This document shows, piece after piece, positions 1 to 9,248 of a stretch of 64,000 bases of DNA. The stretch is from CAYUZU01 sp964448675 (GTDB lineage: Bacteria > Planctomycetota > Phycisphaerae > UBA1845 > Fen-1342), in the NCBI GenBank assembly GCA_964448675.1, contig CAYUZU010000009.1, positions 124,001-188,000 on the forward strand, written 5' to 3'. Each line of letters opens with the position of its first letter. Position 1 is the first letter of the stretch. The notes beneath the pieces are model-generated. The model was not told the DNA's origin. It searched no databases and was given only the letters and a program-made list of their open reading frames with translations. The position numbers were made by a program, and so were the translations under genes.

Positions 1-48
1 CGCAGCGTTGCCGCCCTGCGCATGGTCCGCATCCTCTCCGCACGCCCA

Positions 49-486
49 CTAGGCGTGTGTCGCAATCTTCGTTGTTGTCGGCGACGCGTACGCCGCACTG
101 AGCCGGTCCACGAAGGTGCTCAGCGCCGCCTGGATTTCCTGGCGCGCCCAGACCTCATTCACCTGCGTGACCCGTTCAGTGTTGCTCTGGGACTGGGGCT
201 CGCGACCGGGAATCACGGCCTCGCAGCGCATCTCGAACGCGCCGAGTCCCGTCGAGCGGAAGAACATCAGCAAGTAGGCGTCCTCGGCCAGCTCAAACTT
301 CAGCGAACAGCGGCCGTCGTCGCGCAGCGGAACGGCTGTTGCAAAGCCGTTCTCGCGCAGAAAGCCCGCCAGGCTCTGAAAGACCGGCAGGACCGACGAC
401 TCCATTGCTGTGTCGAACTGCGATGCCCAGACGGATTGCAGCCGCCCGAGCTTCTCCGCGATATTCTGCTGCCACTGGTCCACCAC
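49..486 (-). CDS. hypothetical protein, 145 aa
   Basis: I do not recognise a family. The protein is acidic to neutral and soluble-looking, with no signal peptide or membrane segment. It has an N-terminal helical part (about residues 1-45, starting VDQWQQNIAEKLGRLQ) and a mixed strand region with a run DDGRCSLKFELAEDAYLLMF. The start is a GTG at 486, or the next GTG at 483, placed just after a GGAGA element. The longer plus-strand frame over the same bases is rich in Arg/Cys/Leu and reads as a shadow. The gene is transcribed away from the bifunctional-nuclease gene, with an AT-richer divergent region between them. No function is assigned. Confidence 0.65.
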   Translation of the reverse strand: MVDQWQQNIAEKLGRLQSVWASQFDTAMESSVLPVFQSLAGFLRENGFATAVPLRDDGRCSLKFELAEDAYLLMFFRSTGLGAFEMRCEAVIPGREPQSQSNTERVTQVNEVWARQEIQAALSTFVDRLSAAYASPTTTKIATHA

Positions 487-882
487 AACGTCTCCGTGCG
501 TGTCGTGTTTGCACTGGGTGCGCTCGACCCGGCGGCCGATTCACGCGTTGCGTCGTGTCAACCCTTGGAAGCAGCCGGGCCCGCGCTGTTCGCGGCGCGG
601 CCCGAACCAGAATGGAGTTTAGAAAACGAATCACCGGCACGGCAACAAATTGGGAAGTCTGCGCCGTTTATGATAAGTTTCTAACAATCAAAACGAGGAA
701 ATAGGAAATAAACAGCGGGCAGCCTCACGATTCCAGGACCAGGGTTGCGAAGCATTGTCCGATAAGGCCGTCGCTGAACGCCGCGGGTCGGCCGGCTACC
801 ATCTCCCAGCGGAACGGGCTGGTATGTTGACACCCTTCGCGGCGCCGACTACGTTCGCGCCAGTGGCAGGAAGGGCCTGAAC
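487..882. other. divergent intergenic region, 396 bp
   Basis: No convincing gene is seen. The stretch from about 640 to 712 is clearly AT-richer than its surroundings and probably holds the promoters of the two divergent flanking genes. I could not pick a -35/-10 pair with confidence. An AGGAAGGG element lies just before the ATG at 883. Confidence 0.5.
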
Positions 883-1281
883 ATGGAAGTACGCGTCGAC
901 CTGGCGCAAATTCGCATCTCGGAAACGCACGATCAACAGGTGATCGTGCTGCGCGAGCGCAACGGCACGCGCACGCTCCAGATCGTCATCGGCCTGACCG
1001 AAGCCCTCGCCATCGACCGCCGAATCAAAGGCGTCCCACTTCCTCGCCCCATGACGCACGACCTGCTGTCGAACGTGATCGAAATGCTCGCCGGCGACCT
1101 GGAGAAAGTCGTCATCAACGACCTGCGCGAGCACACTTTCTACGCCAAGCTCGTCGTGCGCCACCAGGGCGAGCTCGTCGAGATCGACAGCCGGCCGTCG
1201 GATGCCATCGCCGTCGGCGTCGGGCACGACGTGCCATTCTACGTCGAGGATCGCGTCCTCAACGAAGCCGCCACGCCCTGA
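883..1281 (+). CDS. bifunctional nuclease (BFN/DUF151) domain protein
   Basis: This 132-aa protein consists almost entirely of a bifunctional nuclease (BFN, DUF151) domain. Recognisable parts are the opening beta strands with VIVLRERNGTRTLQIVIGL, the RPMTHDLL helix, VVINDLREHTFYAKLVV, and the closing IDSRPSDAIAVGV signature followed by PFYVEDRVL. The family is named for RNase/DNase activity reported for plant members; bacterial roles are mostly unproven. The single-domain length is normal for bacteria. The ATG at 883 follows an AGGAAGGG ribosome-binding site. The gene has its own upstream region and is followed by 136 bp before araB, so it is probably monocistronic. The family call is strong, the biochemical role weak. 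Confidence 0.88.
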   Translation: MEVRVDLAQIRISETHDQQVIVLRERNGTRTLQIVIGLTEALAIDRRIKGVPLPRPMTHDLLSNVIEMLAGDLEKVVINDLREHTFYAKLVVRHQGELVEIDSRPSDAIAVGVGHDVPFYVEDRVLNEAATP

Positions 1282-1417
1282 TTTACACGTCAATCGCGGC
1301 CAGGCGCTTGCCAGCCGGGCGCCGTCGGCTACAACTGCGCAACGGGAACAACCTCGGACGGGGATGACGGCGGTTCCGTATCCGCGCCCTACTCGCGCTC
1401 GCGAAAAGGAGGTCAAC

Positions 1418-3106
1418 ATGGCGGCCAAGGCGGTCTACGCACTGGGATTGGATTTCGGAACGAACTCGTGTCGGGCCCTGCTGGTCGACCTGCGCAACGG
1501 CCGCGAGGTCGGCACGGCCGTGGCGAAATACCCCAGCGGCACCGATGGCGTGATCCTCGACAGGAAGGACCCCAACGTCGCCCGCCAGAACCCGGCCGAC
1601 TACGCCAGCGCAATGACGAAATGCGTCAAGGCCGCCCTGCGCGATGCCGGCAAGACCCGCGGGTTCAGCGCGGACAAGGTCATCGGCATCGGCGTTGACA
1701 CGACCGCCAGCACGCCGATCCCCGTCGACGAATCCTGCGCGCCCCTGGCGGAGAAAGCCACCTTCCGCAACAACCCCGACGCCCAGGCCTGGCTCTGGAA
1801 AGATCACACCAGCTATGCCGAAGCCGAGGAAATCACCAGCCTCGCGCGAATCGAGCGACCCGAGTACCTCAGCCTTTGCGGCGGCGTGTACAGCAGCGAG
1901 TGGTTCTGGTCCAAAATCCTGCACTGCCACCGTGTCGCGCCCAAGGTCTTCAAGGCGGCAGCCTCCTGGGTCGAGCAGTGCGACTACATCCCCGCCCTGC
2001 TCACCGGCTGCAACGACGTCCGCCGGCTCAAGCGCAGCATATGCGGTGCCGGCCACAAGGCCATGTTCCACCCGACCAACGGCCTGCCCGCGCCCGAGTT
2101 CCTCGCCAAGCTGCACCCGGATCTCGCCGGCCTGCGCAACCGCCTCTTTGAAGAGGCCTACCCCGCCGACCAGCCTGCCGGCACGCTGTCGCCCAACTGG
2201 GCCAGGAAACTCGGCCTGCCGGCCGACACGCCGGTCGCCGTCGGCGCGATCGATGCCCACCTCGGTGCTGTCGGCGCGGGCATCAAGCCCGGCACGCTGG
2301 TCAAGATCCTCGGCACCAGCTCCTGCGACATGATGATCGCGCCCAAGACCGGCCAGATGCCCGACATCCCGGGCCTCTGCGGCGTGGCGGACGGGTCGAT
2401 CATCCCCGGCTACTGGGGCATCGAGGCCGGGCAGCCCGCGGTCGGCGATGTCTTCAACTGGTGGGTGACCCATTTCGACCGCCGAAAGGACGCCCACGAC
2501 CGCCTCAGCAAAGACGCCGGCAAGCTCAAGCCCGGCCAGTCCGGCCTGCTGGCGCTGGACTGGAACAACGGCAACCGGTCCGTCCTCGTCGATGTCCGCC
2601 TGACCGGTGTGCTGCTCGGCCAGACCCTTCACACCACCCCGGCCGAGGTCTACCGCGCCCTGATCGAGGCCTCCGCCATGGGCGCCCGCGTCATCATCGA
2701 GCGCTTCGAAGAGTATGGCGTCGCCGTCCGCGAGGTCGTCAATTGCGGCGGCATCGCCGAGAAGAACGCCCTGCTCATGCAGATTTATGCTGACGTTACC
2801 GGCCGGCCGATGAAGATCTCAAGGTCCGGGCAGACGTGCGCCCTGGGTGCGGCGATCTGCGGCGCGGTCGCGGCCGGCGCGGAGCGTGGCGGCTATCGCA
2901 GCGTCGAGGAAGCCCAGCAGGCCATGTGTGGCGTGAAGCCCAAGGTCTATCGCCCCACCAAGGCCGCCCGGAAGGTGTACGACGAGTTGTGCGGGCTCTA
3001 TCGCACGGTCCACGACACCTTCGGCGTACGGACCGAGCCCGGCACCGCCGGTCGCGCGATGAAGGACCTGCTCGCGCTGCGCGATCGCGTGCGCGGCAAA
3101 GATTGA
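1418..3106 (+). CDS. araB: ribulokinase (FGGY carbohydrate kinase)
   Basis: This 562-aa sugar kinase of the FGGY family fits ribulokinase, which phosphorylates L-ribulose with ATP in arabinose breakdown. The N-terminal phosphate-binding loop reads LGLDFGTNSCRALLVD. GIGVDTTASTPIPVDE, AWLWKDHTS and GVYSSEWFWSKIL are AraB-type segments, and VNCGGIAEKNALLMQIYADVTGRP is split across the C-terminal ATP-binding domain. The frame stays open upstream to 1202, but the ATG at 1418 sits 5-6 bases after a strong AAAGGAGG and begins the conserved domain, so I use it. No araA, araD or sugar transporter is nearby. A lipoprotein hydrolase gene follows after only 12 bp and is probably co-transcribed. Another pentulose or polyol kinase specificity cannot be excluded. 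Confidence 0.88.
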   Translation: MAAKAVYALGLDFGTNSCRALLVDLRNGREVGTAVAKYPSGTDGVILDRKDPNVARQNPADYASAMTKCVKAALRDAGKTRGFSADKVIGIGVDTTASTPIPVDESCAPLAEKATFRNNPDAQAWLWKDHTSYAEAEEITSLARIERPEYLSLCGGVYSSEWFWSKILHCHRVAPKVFKAAASWVEQCDYIPALLTGCNDVRRLKRSICGAGHKAMFHPTNGLPAPEFLAKLHPDLAGLRNRLFEEAYPADQPAGTLSPNWARKLGLPADTPVAVGAIDAHLGAVGAGIKPGTLVKILGTSSCDMMIAPKTGQMPDIPGLCGVADGSIIPGYWGIEAGQPAVGDVFNWWVTHFDRRKDAHDRLSKDAGKLKPGQSGLLALDWNNGNRSVLVDVRLTGVLLGQTLHTTPAEVYRALIEASAMGARVIIERFEEYGVAVREVVNCGGIAEKNALLMQIYADVTGRPMKISRSGQTCALGAAICGAVAAGAERGGYRSVEEAQQAMCGVKPKVYRPTKAARKVYDELCGLYRTVHDTFGVRTEPGTAGRAMKDLLALRDRVRGKD

Positions 3107-3118
3107 CGGAGTGACCTT

Positions 3119-4069
3119 ATGCCCCGGCTGCCCCGGATCCTGCTGTTGGCCACAGCGACATTCGTACTCATCGGGGGCAGCGGGTGCGCCTGGGCCCCCA
3201 AGCTCGCCAGCGATTTCCGCGGCCGGCCGTTCGGGCAGACGTTCTATGTCGGCGGGGCCGGCCCCGTCGGACAGGTCGTCGGTACCTTCGACGTGCCCAA
3301 GGGGCTGCGCAACGCCGGCTATCGCGGCGCGATCGAGGTCTTCGCCTGGCAAACCAGCGTGGGCGGCACGATCCGCGACCAGGTTGACCGCGGCCGCAAT
3401 CTCACCCAATCCCGCCGCCTGGCACGCCGCATTCGCAAGTACCTCGACGAGCACCCCGACCGACCGGTGAACCTCATCGCACTGTCAGCCGGGACGGGCA
3501 TTGCGGCCTGGGCGCTGGAGTCGCTGCCGGCGAGCTACAAGGTCCAGAACGTCGTGTTTCTGAGCAGCAGCCTGTCGCGCGGCTACGACCTGACGCGGGC
3601 GCTGGAGCACGTCAACGGCCACCTCTACGCGTTTCACTCGCCGAACGACCGCGTCCTGCGCTATATGGTTCCCATCGCCGGTTCGGTGGATCGCAACTTC
3701 GGCCGCGGGACGGCGGCGGGCCTGTACGGGTTTCGCCTCCCGGCGTTGGCAGGCCCGGAGGCGCGCCGCATTTACCGCGCACGGCTGCGGAATCGCGCGT
3801 ATTGTCCGCGGTATCGGCTCTACGGCTACGACGGGCACCACCATGACTGCACCGCCCGGGCCTTCGTGAGCCGGATCCTCGCACCGCTGCTCATGGAAGA
3901 GACGCCCGTCCCCGCCTATGAGCCCGACCAGTGGCTCGCGGCCGACCTGCAGCCGGCGCAGCACGCCACCACCGCCGACCAACCCCCCGACGGCGCGTTC
4001 GACGCCGTGCCCGACTGGGACATCGTCACGGAGCAGTCAGACGAAACGCCGCCAGCAGCACCTCGCTGA
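3119..4069 (+). CDS. lipoprotein with alpha/beta-hydrolase-like fold
   Basis: This 316-aa protein begins with a lipoprotein signal (hydrophobic segment, then IGGSGC), so it is probably anchored in the periplasm or outer membrane. The body has an alpha/beta-hydrolase pattern: a strand followed by LIALSAGTG, a nucleophile-elbow-like Ser in an A-x-S-x-G context, HSPNDRVLRY as a possible acid position, and a late GHHH as a possible His. The usual first Gly of G-x-S-x-G is absent, so catalysis is not assured. The C-terminal 50 residues are Pro/Ala/Asp-rich and likely disordered. A GGAG element precedes the ATG, and the gene follows araB by 12 bp. Substrate unknown. Confidence 0.72.
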   Translation: MPRLPRILLLATATFVLIGGSGCAWAPKLASDFRGRPFGQTFYVGGAGPVGQVVGTFDVPKGLRNAGYRGAIEVFAWQTSVGGTIRDQVDRGRNLTQSRRLARRIRKYLDEHPDRPVNLIALSAGTGIAAWALESLPASYKVQNVVFLSSSLSRGYDLTRALEHVNGHLYAFHSPNDRVLRYMVPIAGSVDRNFGRGTAAGLYGFRLPALAGPEARRIYRARLRNRAYCPRYRLYGYDGHHHDCTARAFVSRILAPLLMEETPVPAYEPDQWLAADLQPAQHATTADQPPDGAFDAVPDWDIVTEQSDETPPAAPR

Positions 4070-4120
4070 GCGCCCCGCGCGCAGTCGATCAGGCGACAAT
4101 CACCTGCCCCCCGGTATTGC

Positions 4121-4149
4121 TTGCACAGCGGCAGCGGCCGCCGTAGCTT
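4121..4149 (+). promoter_or_regulatory. candidate sigma70-type promoter
   Basis: TTGCAC (4121-4126) and TAGCTT (4144-4149) are separated by 17 bases, about 150 bp upstream of the dehydrogenase start. The -35 match is good and the -10 match moderate. Seen by eye only. Confidence 0.35.
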
Positions 4150-4298
4150 AGTTATCCGCCGATGTCCCGGCGGGGCGAGCCCGTGAGCGGACCGCGCCCG
4201 TTGCTGCGGGCCGAAGTACCTTTTTCCGACAATCTCGCGCACACGCCACCTTCGACATCTCGATCAAGTGCCAAGTGCGTTCTTCAAGCGGCTTACCG

Positions 4299-7184
4299 AT
4301 GGAAACCAGACAGCAAACGACCGCCCGGCTCCTCGAGAAACTCCAGCACGGCCTGCACGGCGAGATTCGCAGCGATCACCTCGCCCGCGTCCTCTACGCC
4401 ACCGACGCCAGCATCTATGAAATCCTGCCCGACGCGGTCGTGCTGCCCAAGTCGGCCGATGATGTCGCACGCACCGTGGCGCTGTGCGCCGAGTTCGGCG
4501 TCCCGGTCACGGCCCGCGGCGCTGCCACCGGCCTCACCGGGGCGGCAGTCAATCGCGGCATTCAGCTCGACTGCTCGCGTCACCTGAATCGCATCATCGA
4601 AATCAACCCCGAGAAGCGCTACGCCCGTGTGCAGCCCGGCGTCGTCCTCGACGAGCTCAACGCCGAGCTCGCCAAACACGGTCTCCAATTCGCCCCCGAC
4701 GTCGCCACCAGCAGCCGGGCCACCATCGGCGGCATGATCGCGGTCAACTCCTGTGGCGCGCACTCGATTCTCTACGGGCGCACGTGCGACCATGTGCTCA
4801 ATGTCGACCTGGTGCTGTCCGATGGCTCGCGCCATACCTGGGGACAGACGGACAACTTGCGCGGCAACGACCTGTCCACACGCTGCGAAGAGGTGCTCGA
4901 GGACATCGCGACCAACCTCGCCGACGAGATCGCCGCCCGCTTTCCCAAAGTGCTGCGTTCCAATGGCGGCTACGCGCTCGATCGTCTGAAGATCGACAAC
5001 GGTCGACCCAATGTCGAGACGATTATCTGCGGCAGCGAGGGCACCCTCGGCATCGTGACCAGTGCCAAGCTGAACCTCATCCCCTTGCCAAAGTTCAAGG
5101 GCCTGCTGGTCGTGCAATTCGATGACCATGTCGCGTCGCTGTCTGCCGTCCCCCCCATCATCGAGCACCAGGCCGCCGCCATCGAACTCATCGATGACCT
5201 GATCCTCAACGCGACCAAGACCAATCCCGCGATGGCGCGTCGCCGTTGGTTCATCGACGGCGACCCGAAGTCCGTCCTGGTCTGCGAGCTGTTCGATGAG
5301 AACGAGGCCTCGCTGAAACAGCGGCTCGAAGCGTTGTCGGCCGATCTCAAGGCGCGCGGCTTGGGCCGCACCCACCGCATCCTGGTCGACCCAAAGGAGC
5401 AGGCGGACGTGTGGGAGGTGCGCAAGGCCGGCCTCGGTCTGCTCATGTCCAAGCCCGGCATCGCCCAGCCCTACGCCTTCGTCGAGGACGCCGCCGTCGG
5501 CCCCCACCGCATCGCCGAGTACATCGAGAAGCTCGACAGGCAGATGCTCGAAGAAGGCGTCACCGAGACCGGCCACTACGCCCATGCCAGCGTCGGCTGC
5601 CTGCACGTACGCCCCGTCCTCAACCTGCGTGACCGCAACGATATCGAACGCATGCAGCGCATCGCCGAAAAGGTCAGCACCCTCGCGCTCGAGTTCGGCG
5701 GCACCATGACCGGCGAGCACGGCGACGGCATCGTCCGTTCGCAATGGCACGAGAAGATGTATGGCCGCAAGATCGTCGACGCCTTCGCCGACATCAAGGA
5801 CACGTTCGACCCGCACCGCATCCTCAACCCCGGCAAGATCGTCGACCCCCTGCCGATGACCGAGAACCTGCGCCAGGGCGACGGCTTCGGCTATGTCGAG
5901 GTCGACACCATCCTCGATTTCGATCGCTGGGGTGGCTACGCCGAACTCGCGGGCATGTGTACCGGCGTCGGCCAGTGTCGCCAGCGGCTTGTCGGCACCA
6001 TGTGCCCGTCCTACATGGCCACCAACGACGAAGCCCACACGACGCGGGCCCGCGCCAACGCCTTGCGCGCCGCGCTGTCGCATCGCGGCCTGCTCGACGG
6101 ACTGTCCGACCCGGCGCTCGACGAGGTCATGGACCTGTGCCTGTCCTGCAAGGCCTGCCAGACCGAGTGCCCCACCGGCACCGACATGGGCCGCCTCAAG
6201 GCCGAGTGGCTGCACCACCGCAATGAACGGTTCGGCGTACCGGCGCGCAGCCGACTCATTGCTTCGTCGATCTCCACCGCCGCCTGGGGCTGCCACTTCG
6301 CCCCGCTGAGCAACTGGGTCATGCAGAACAAGGTCACGCGGATCATCATGGAGCATCTCTTCGGTCTCGATCGCCGCGTGCCGCCGCCGGTGTTCGCACG
6401 ACAGACTTTCCGCGACTGGTTCCGCAAGCGGCGTCCGATGTCGCGGGATGATGCCGCGGCCAAGGACCGCCCGCAGGTCGTGTATTTCGTCGACACATGG
6501 ACGAACTTCTACGAGCCACAGGTTGGGCAGGCCACGGTGCGCGTACTCGAAGCGCTGGGTTGCGAGGTGCTCGTGCCCGAGGCCAAGTGCTGCGGGCGAC
6601 CGCTGATCAGCAAGGGGCTGCTGCGTGAGGCCAAGGCGCTGGCCGAGGCGAATGTCGAGGTATTGGGGCCCTACGCGGCGCAGGGCATCCCCATCGTCGG
6701 CACCGAGCCAAGCTGCATTTCGACGCTAATCGACGAATTGCCGCAGATGGTCCGCACCGACGCCGCCCGCCGCATCGCCGAACGGGCCATCACGATCGAG
6801 CAATACGTGGCGCGGGCCTTGCGTGAGAAACCCGACGCATTGCGCTTTCGCGAAGACGGAGTCGAACTGCTCTATCACGGACACTGCCACCAGAAGGCGC
6901 TGATGGGCACTGCCGACGCCAACGCCCTGCTCGCCGCCTGCACCCATCAGAAGGCGACCGAGCTGAATACCGGCTGTTGCGGAATGGCCGGCGCTTTCGG
7001 CCACGAGAAGGAGCACTACGACGTGGCCAAGGCCGTCGGCGAGCAACGCCTCTTTCCCGCCGTCCGCGCCCGTGGCGACGCGAAGATCGCAATCTCCGGA
7101 TTCAGTTGCCGCCACCACATCGAGCACCACACGCATTCGCACCCGCGGCACGTCATCGAATACGTCGCTGACGCGTTGCTCTGA
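4299..7184 (+). CDS. FAD-linked 2-hydroxyacid dehydrogenase fused to a (Fe-S)/CCG-domain protein (GlcD-GlcF / YdiJ type)
   Basis: This 961-aa single-chain flavoprotein dehydrogenase joins a GlcD-like FAD half and a GlcF-like iron-sulfur half. The FAD-binding PCMH domain is at about 35-215 (VTARGAATGLTGAAV, GGMIAVNSCGAHS, ICGSEGTLGIVT). The FAD-oxidase C-terminal domain follows to about 520 and ends with TGEHGDGIVRSQWHEKMYG. Iron-sulfur ligands are the cysteines around 554-571 and the 4Fe-4S motif CLSCKACQTECPTG starting near 614. Two CCG electron-transfer motifs follow near 764 (CCGRPL) and 893 (CCGMAGAFGHEKEHY). This layout matches the roughly 1000-aa YdiJ/D-2-hydroxyglutarate or D-lactate dehydrogenase group that passes electrons to the respiratory chain. 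The ATG at 4299 is preferred over a GTG eight codons upstream. Substrate is not decidable from sequence alone. Confidence 0.85.
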   Translation: METRQQTTARLLEKLQHGLHGEIRSDHLARVLYATDASIYEILPDAVVLPKSADDVARTVALCAEFGVPVTARGAATGLTGAAVNRGIQLDCSRHLNRIIEINPEKRYARVQPGVVLDELNAELAKHGLQFAPDVATSSRATIGGMIAVNSCGAHSILYGRTCDHVLNVDLVLSDGSRHTWGQTDNLRGNDLSTRCEEVLEDIATNLADEIAARFPKVLRSNGGYALDRLKIDNGRPNVETIICGSEGTLGIVTSAKLNLIPLPKFKGLLVVQFDDHVASLSAVPPIIEHQAAAIELIDDLILNATKTNPAMARRRWFIDGDPKSVLVCELFDENEASLKQRLEALSADLKARGLGRTHRILVDPKEQADVWEVRKAGLGLLMSKPGIAQPYAFVEDAAVGPHRIAEYIEKLDRQMLEEGVTETGHYAHASVGCLHVRPVLNLRDRNDIERMQRIAEKVSTLALEFGGTMTGEHGDGIVRSQWHEKMYGRKIVDAFADIKDTFDPHRILNPGKIVDPLPMTENLRQGDGFGYVEVDTILDFDRWGGYAELAGMCTGVGQCRQRLVGTMCPSYMATNDEAHTTRARANALRAALSHRGLLDGLSDPALDEVMDLCLSCKACQTECPTGTDMGRLKAEWLHHRNERFGVPARSRLIASSISTAAWGCHFAPLSNWVMQNKVTRIIMEHLFGLDRRVPPPVFARQTFRDWFRKRRPMSRDDAAAKDRPQVVYFVDTWTNFYEPQVGQATVRVLEALGCEVLVPEAKCCGRPLISKGLLREAKALAEANVEVLGPYAAQGIPIVGTEPSCISTLIDELPQMVRTDAARRIAERAITIEQYVARALREKPDALRFREDGVELLYHGHCHQKALMGTADANALLAACTHQKATELNTGCCGMAGAFGHEKEHYDVAKAVGEQRLFPAVRARGDAKIAISGFSCRHHIEHHTHSHPRHVIEYVADALL

Positions 7185-7340
7185 TCCGTATCGGCGCCAG
7201 GGGCGCGAGCGTGCGGTTCAGCGCCGGGGGCGCGGACCCTCGGTCAAACGCCGACGGCTGGCGCCGCCGGCTCTACATCCAAGTCGCGCGCACAAGTGTA
7301 GGGCGGTTTCCACCCGCCGCATCCGAACCCCTGCCGGCCG

Positions 7341-7922
7341 CTACTTCAGGTTCTCCGCCGCGAAACTCCAGTTCAGCAGGTTGTCCAGCACGTGCTTGAC
7401 GTAATCGGGCCGGGCGTTGCGATAGTCGATGTAGTAGGCGTGCTCCCACACATCGATGGTCAGCAGTGGCTTCTGATCGTGCTTCTGCGGCAGGTCGGCG
7501 TTGGGCGTCTTGGTCACCTTCAGCTTGTCGCCATCCAGCACCAACCAGGCCCAACCGGAGCCGAACTGGGTGGTGGCCGCGTTGGCCAGCTCGCTTTTGA
7601 GCTTGTCGAGCGAACCGAAGTCGCGATGCACCAGCGTGTGCAGCTCGCCCTCGGGCGCCTGCGGGCCGCCGGGGGTGATGCTCTGCCAGTAAAACGTGTG
7701 GTTCCAGACCTGGGCGGCGTTGTTGAACAGCGGGCCGGCGGGAGCACCGAGGACGATGTCCATCAGCGGCTTCTCGGCTTCGGGCTTGCCCTCGGTCAGG
7801 TCGTTAAGGGTCGAGACGTACTTCGCGTGGTGCTTGCCGTGGTGATAGTCGAGCGTCTCGGCGCTGATGTGCGGCTGCAAGGCGTCCTTGGTAAACGGCA
7901 GATCGGGCAGGGTAAACGGCAT
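7341..7922 (-). CDS. sodB: superoxide dismutase [Fe/Mn], Fe-type features
   Basis: This 193-aa cytoplasmic enzyme dismutes superoxide to oxygen and peroxide. It has normal family length with no leader. Metal ligands are visible at His27 (DYHHGKHH), His75 (VWNHTFYW), Asp157 and His161 (DVWEHAYYIDYRN). AAQVWNHTFYW and FGSGWAWLV are typical of iron-type enzymes, but metal use cannot be settled from sequence. A GGAG sits six to seven bases before the ATG at 7922. It is a single gene, convergent with the dehydrogenase upstream. Its own promoter must lie in 7923-8108, where I found no clear hexamer pair. Confidence 0.95.
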   Translation of the reverse strand: MPFTLPDLPFTKDALQPHISAETLDYHHGKHHAKYVSTLNDLTEGKPEAEKPLMDIVLGAPAGPLFNNAAQVWNHTFYWQSITPGGPQAPEGELHTLVHRDFGSLDKLKSELANAATTQFGSGWAWLVLDGDKLKVTKTPNADLPQKHDQKPLLTIDVWEHAYYIDYRNARPDYVKHVLDNLLNWSFAAENLK

Positions 7923-8108
7923 GGTAGGCTCCTCGTCGTGCTTTGTCGGCTTCCAGATCCGGATAGCCGCTATCAGACTGGCCCTGTGGCCTGACAGCCG
8001 GCTGAAAACGACTTCACAAACGTGTCATAAGCACCCGGGCGGGCGATATGCGGCCACGAACACCCTCTTCTTCGCACGGATCCGCGGCGACGTCAAGCCC
8101 GCCGCCAC

Positions 8109-9248
8109 TCAGTGTGACCGGGCCCATTGCTCCAGGCGCGGGCCGGCCAACTCGTGGAAGATCGCCCGCAGCGATGCCGTCACCGGCACCGCCAGGATCA
8201 GTCCGACGATACCCGCCAGCCAGCCGCCGATGATCAACACCACCAGCACGGTGACGGGGTGCAGGTTGGCAGCCTCGCCCTGCACCAGCGGCGTGATCAC
8301 CCATGATTCCATGGACTGCGTGACGAGATACACCAGCGAGGGCGCCAGCAGCACCGCCCACCACGAAAAGCCCTCGGCGCCGGCCTGGCTCTCCACGTAT
8401 TTCAGCAGCACCGCCAGCAGCCAGCCTGACATCTGGCCGTACGGAATCAGGCTCAGCGTGCCGCCGATGATGCTCACCACGAACCAGTACGGCACATCCG
8501 CCAGATAGAACCCGATGCAGAATCCCGTCGTGGTGAATACGGCAACGATGAGCTGGCCCCGCACGTAGGCACTGAAGGCGGCGTCGATCTTGGCGAGGAT
8601 GTCGAGGATGCGGTCGCGGCGACTGGCCGGGAGGTACTTCTTCGCGGCGGCAAGGCGGCCGTAGTAGGTCCCGAAGAAGACGAACAATACGGGAATCAGC
8701 ACGGCACACACGATCAGGTAACTGGCGGTCCCCAGCGCACTACCCAGCACGCCGAAAAGCCGCTTCGCGCCCGCCATGGTCCCCTTCACGAGCGACTCGG
8801 GCTGGAACGACTCGACGGCGGGCAGGCTGGCCGGCGCGGTCGTGGTCCCTTCGCGCGCGGCGACCAGGCGCTGCTGCAGCACCTCCAGGTACACCGGCAC
8901 CTTTTCGTACAGCTCCACCGCCTGCACCGCCAGCGCCGGCAATACCCACGTCGCGAACGTCGCCACCGCCACCACCAGGATGAGCAGCAGCGACAGCGTC
9001 GTCGCCACGCGCGGCAGGCCGACCCGTCGCTGCAACCCGGTCACGAAGGGGTCAAACGCGTACGCCAGCGCGAACGCGATGAGCACCGGCGCCAGGATCA
9101 TCCGTAAGGCGAACGCCGCCCACAGCACGCCGACCACCAGCAGGATATAGCAGAGCTCGCGGACAGCGGCGATGTCCCAGAGGTGCAGCTCCTCCAACGG
9201 CGGACGCTGGTCGCGTTGCGGTTTTTGCTGGCTCATGTCTTCTCGCAA
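8109..9248 (-). CDS. AI-2E family transporter (PerM/TqsA-like permease)
   Basis: This 379-aa polytopic inner-membrane protein has hydrophobic segments near the N-terminus (ELCYILLVVGVLWAAFALRM, then LIAFALAYAFDPFV), around residue 85-105, and a cluster of four or five in the C-terminal half. The stretch PYWFVVSIIGGTLSLIPYG and the later VLVVLIIGGWLAGIVGLILAVPV are the family's conserved core. Members export small molecules or ions; the autoinducer-2 link holds only for some. Translation could start at 9248 or at the Met four codons later. It is divergent from the giant repeat gene. Confidence 0.88.
   Translation of the reverse strand: MREDMSQQKPQRDQRPPLEELHLWDIAAVRELCYILLVVGVLWAAFALRMILAPVLIAFALAYAFDPFVTGLQRRVGLPRVATTLSLLLILVVAVATFATWVLPALAVQAVELYEKVPVYLEVLQQRLVAAREGTTTAPASLPAVESFQPESLVKGTMAGAKRLFGVLGSALGTASYLIVCAVLIPVLFVFFGTYYGRLAAAKKYLPASRRDRILDILAKIDAAFSAYVRGQLIVAVFTTTGFCIGFYLADVPYWFVVSIIGGTLSLIPYGQMSGWLLAVLLKYVESQAGAEGFSWWAVLLAPSLVYLVTQSMESWVITPLVQGEAANLHPVTVLVVLIIGGWLAGIVGLILAVPVTASLRAIFHELAGPRLEQWARSH

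Noticed and set aside
22..684. A 220-aa plus-strand protein at the window start
   Set aside because: Arg/Cys/Leu-rich shadow of the minus-strand 145-aa gene, which has a GGAGA and normal composition.
4293..6356. A 687-codon minus-strand frame inside the FAD/Fe-S dehydrogenase
   Set aside because: It is antisense to clear FAD and Fe-S motifs; its own translation lacks motifs and is Val/Gly/Asp-biased as expected for a shadow.
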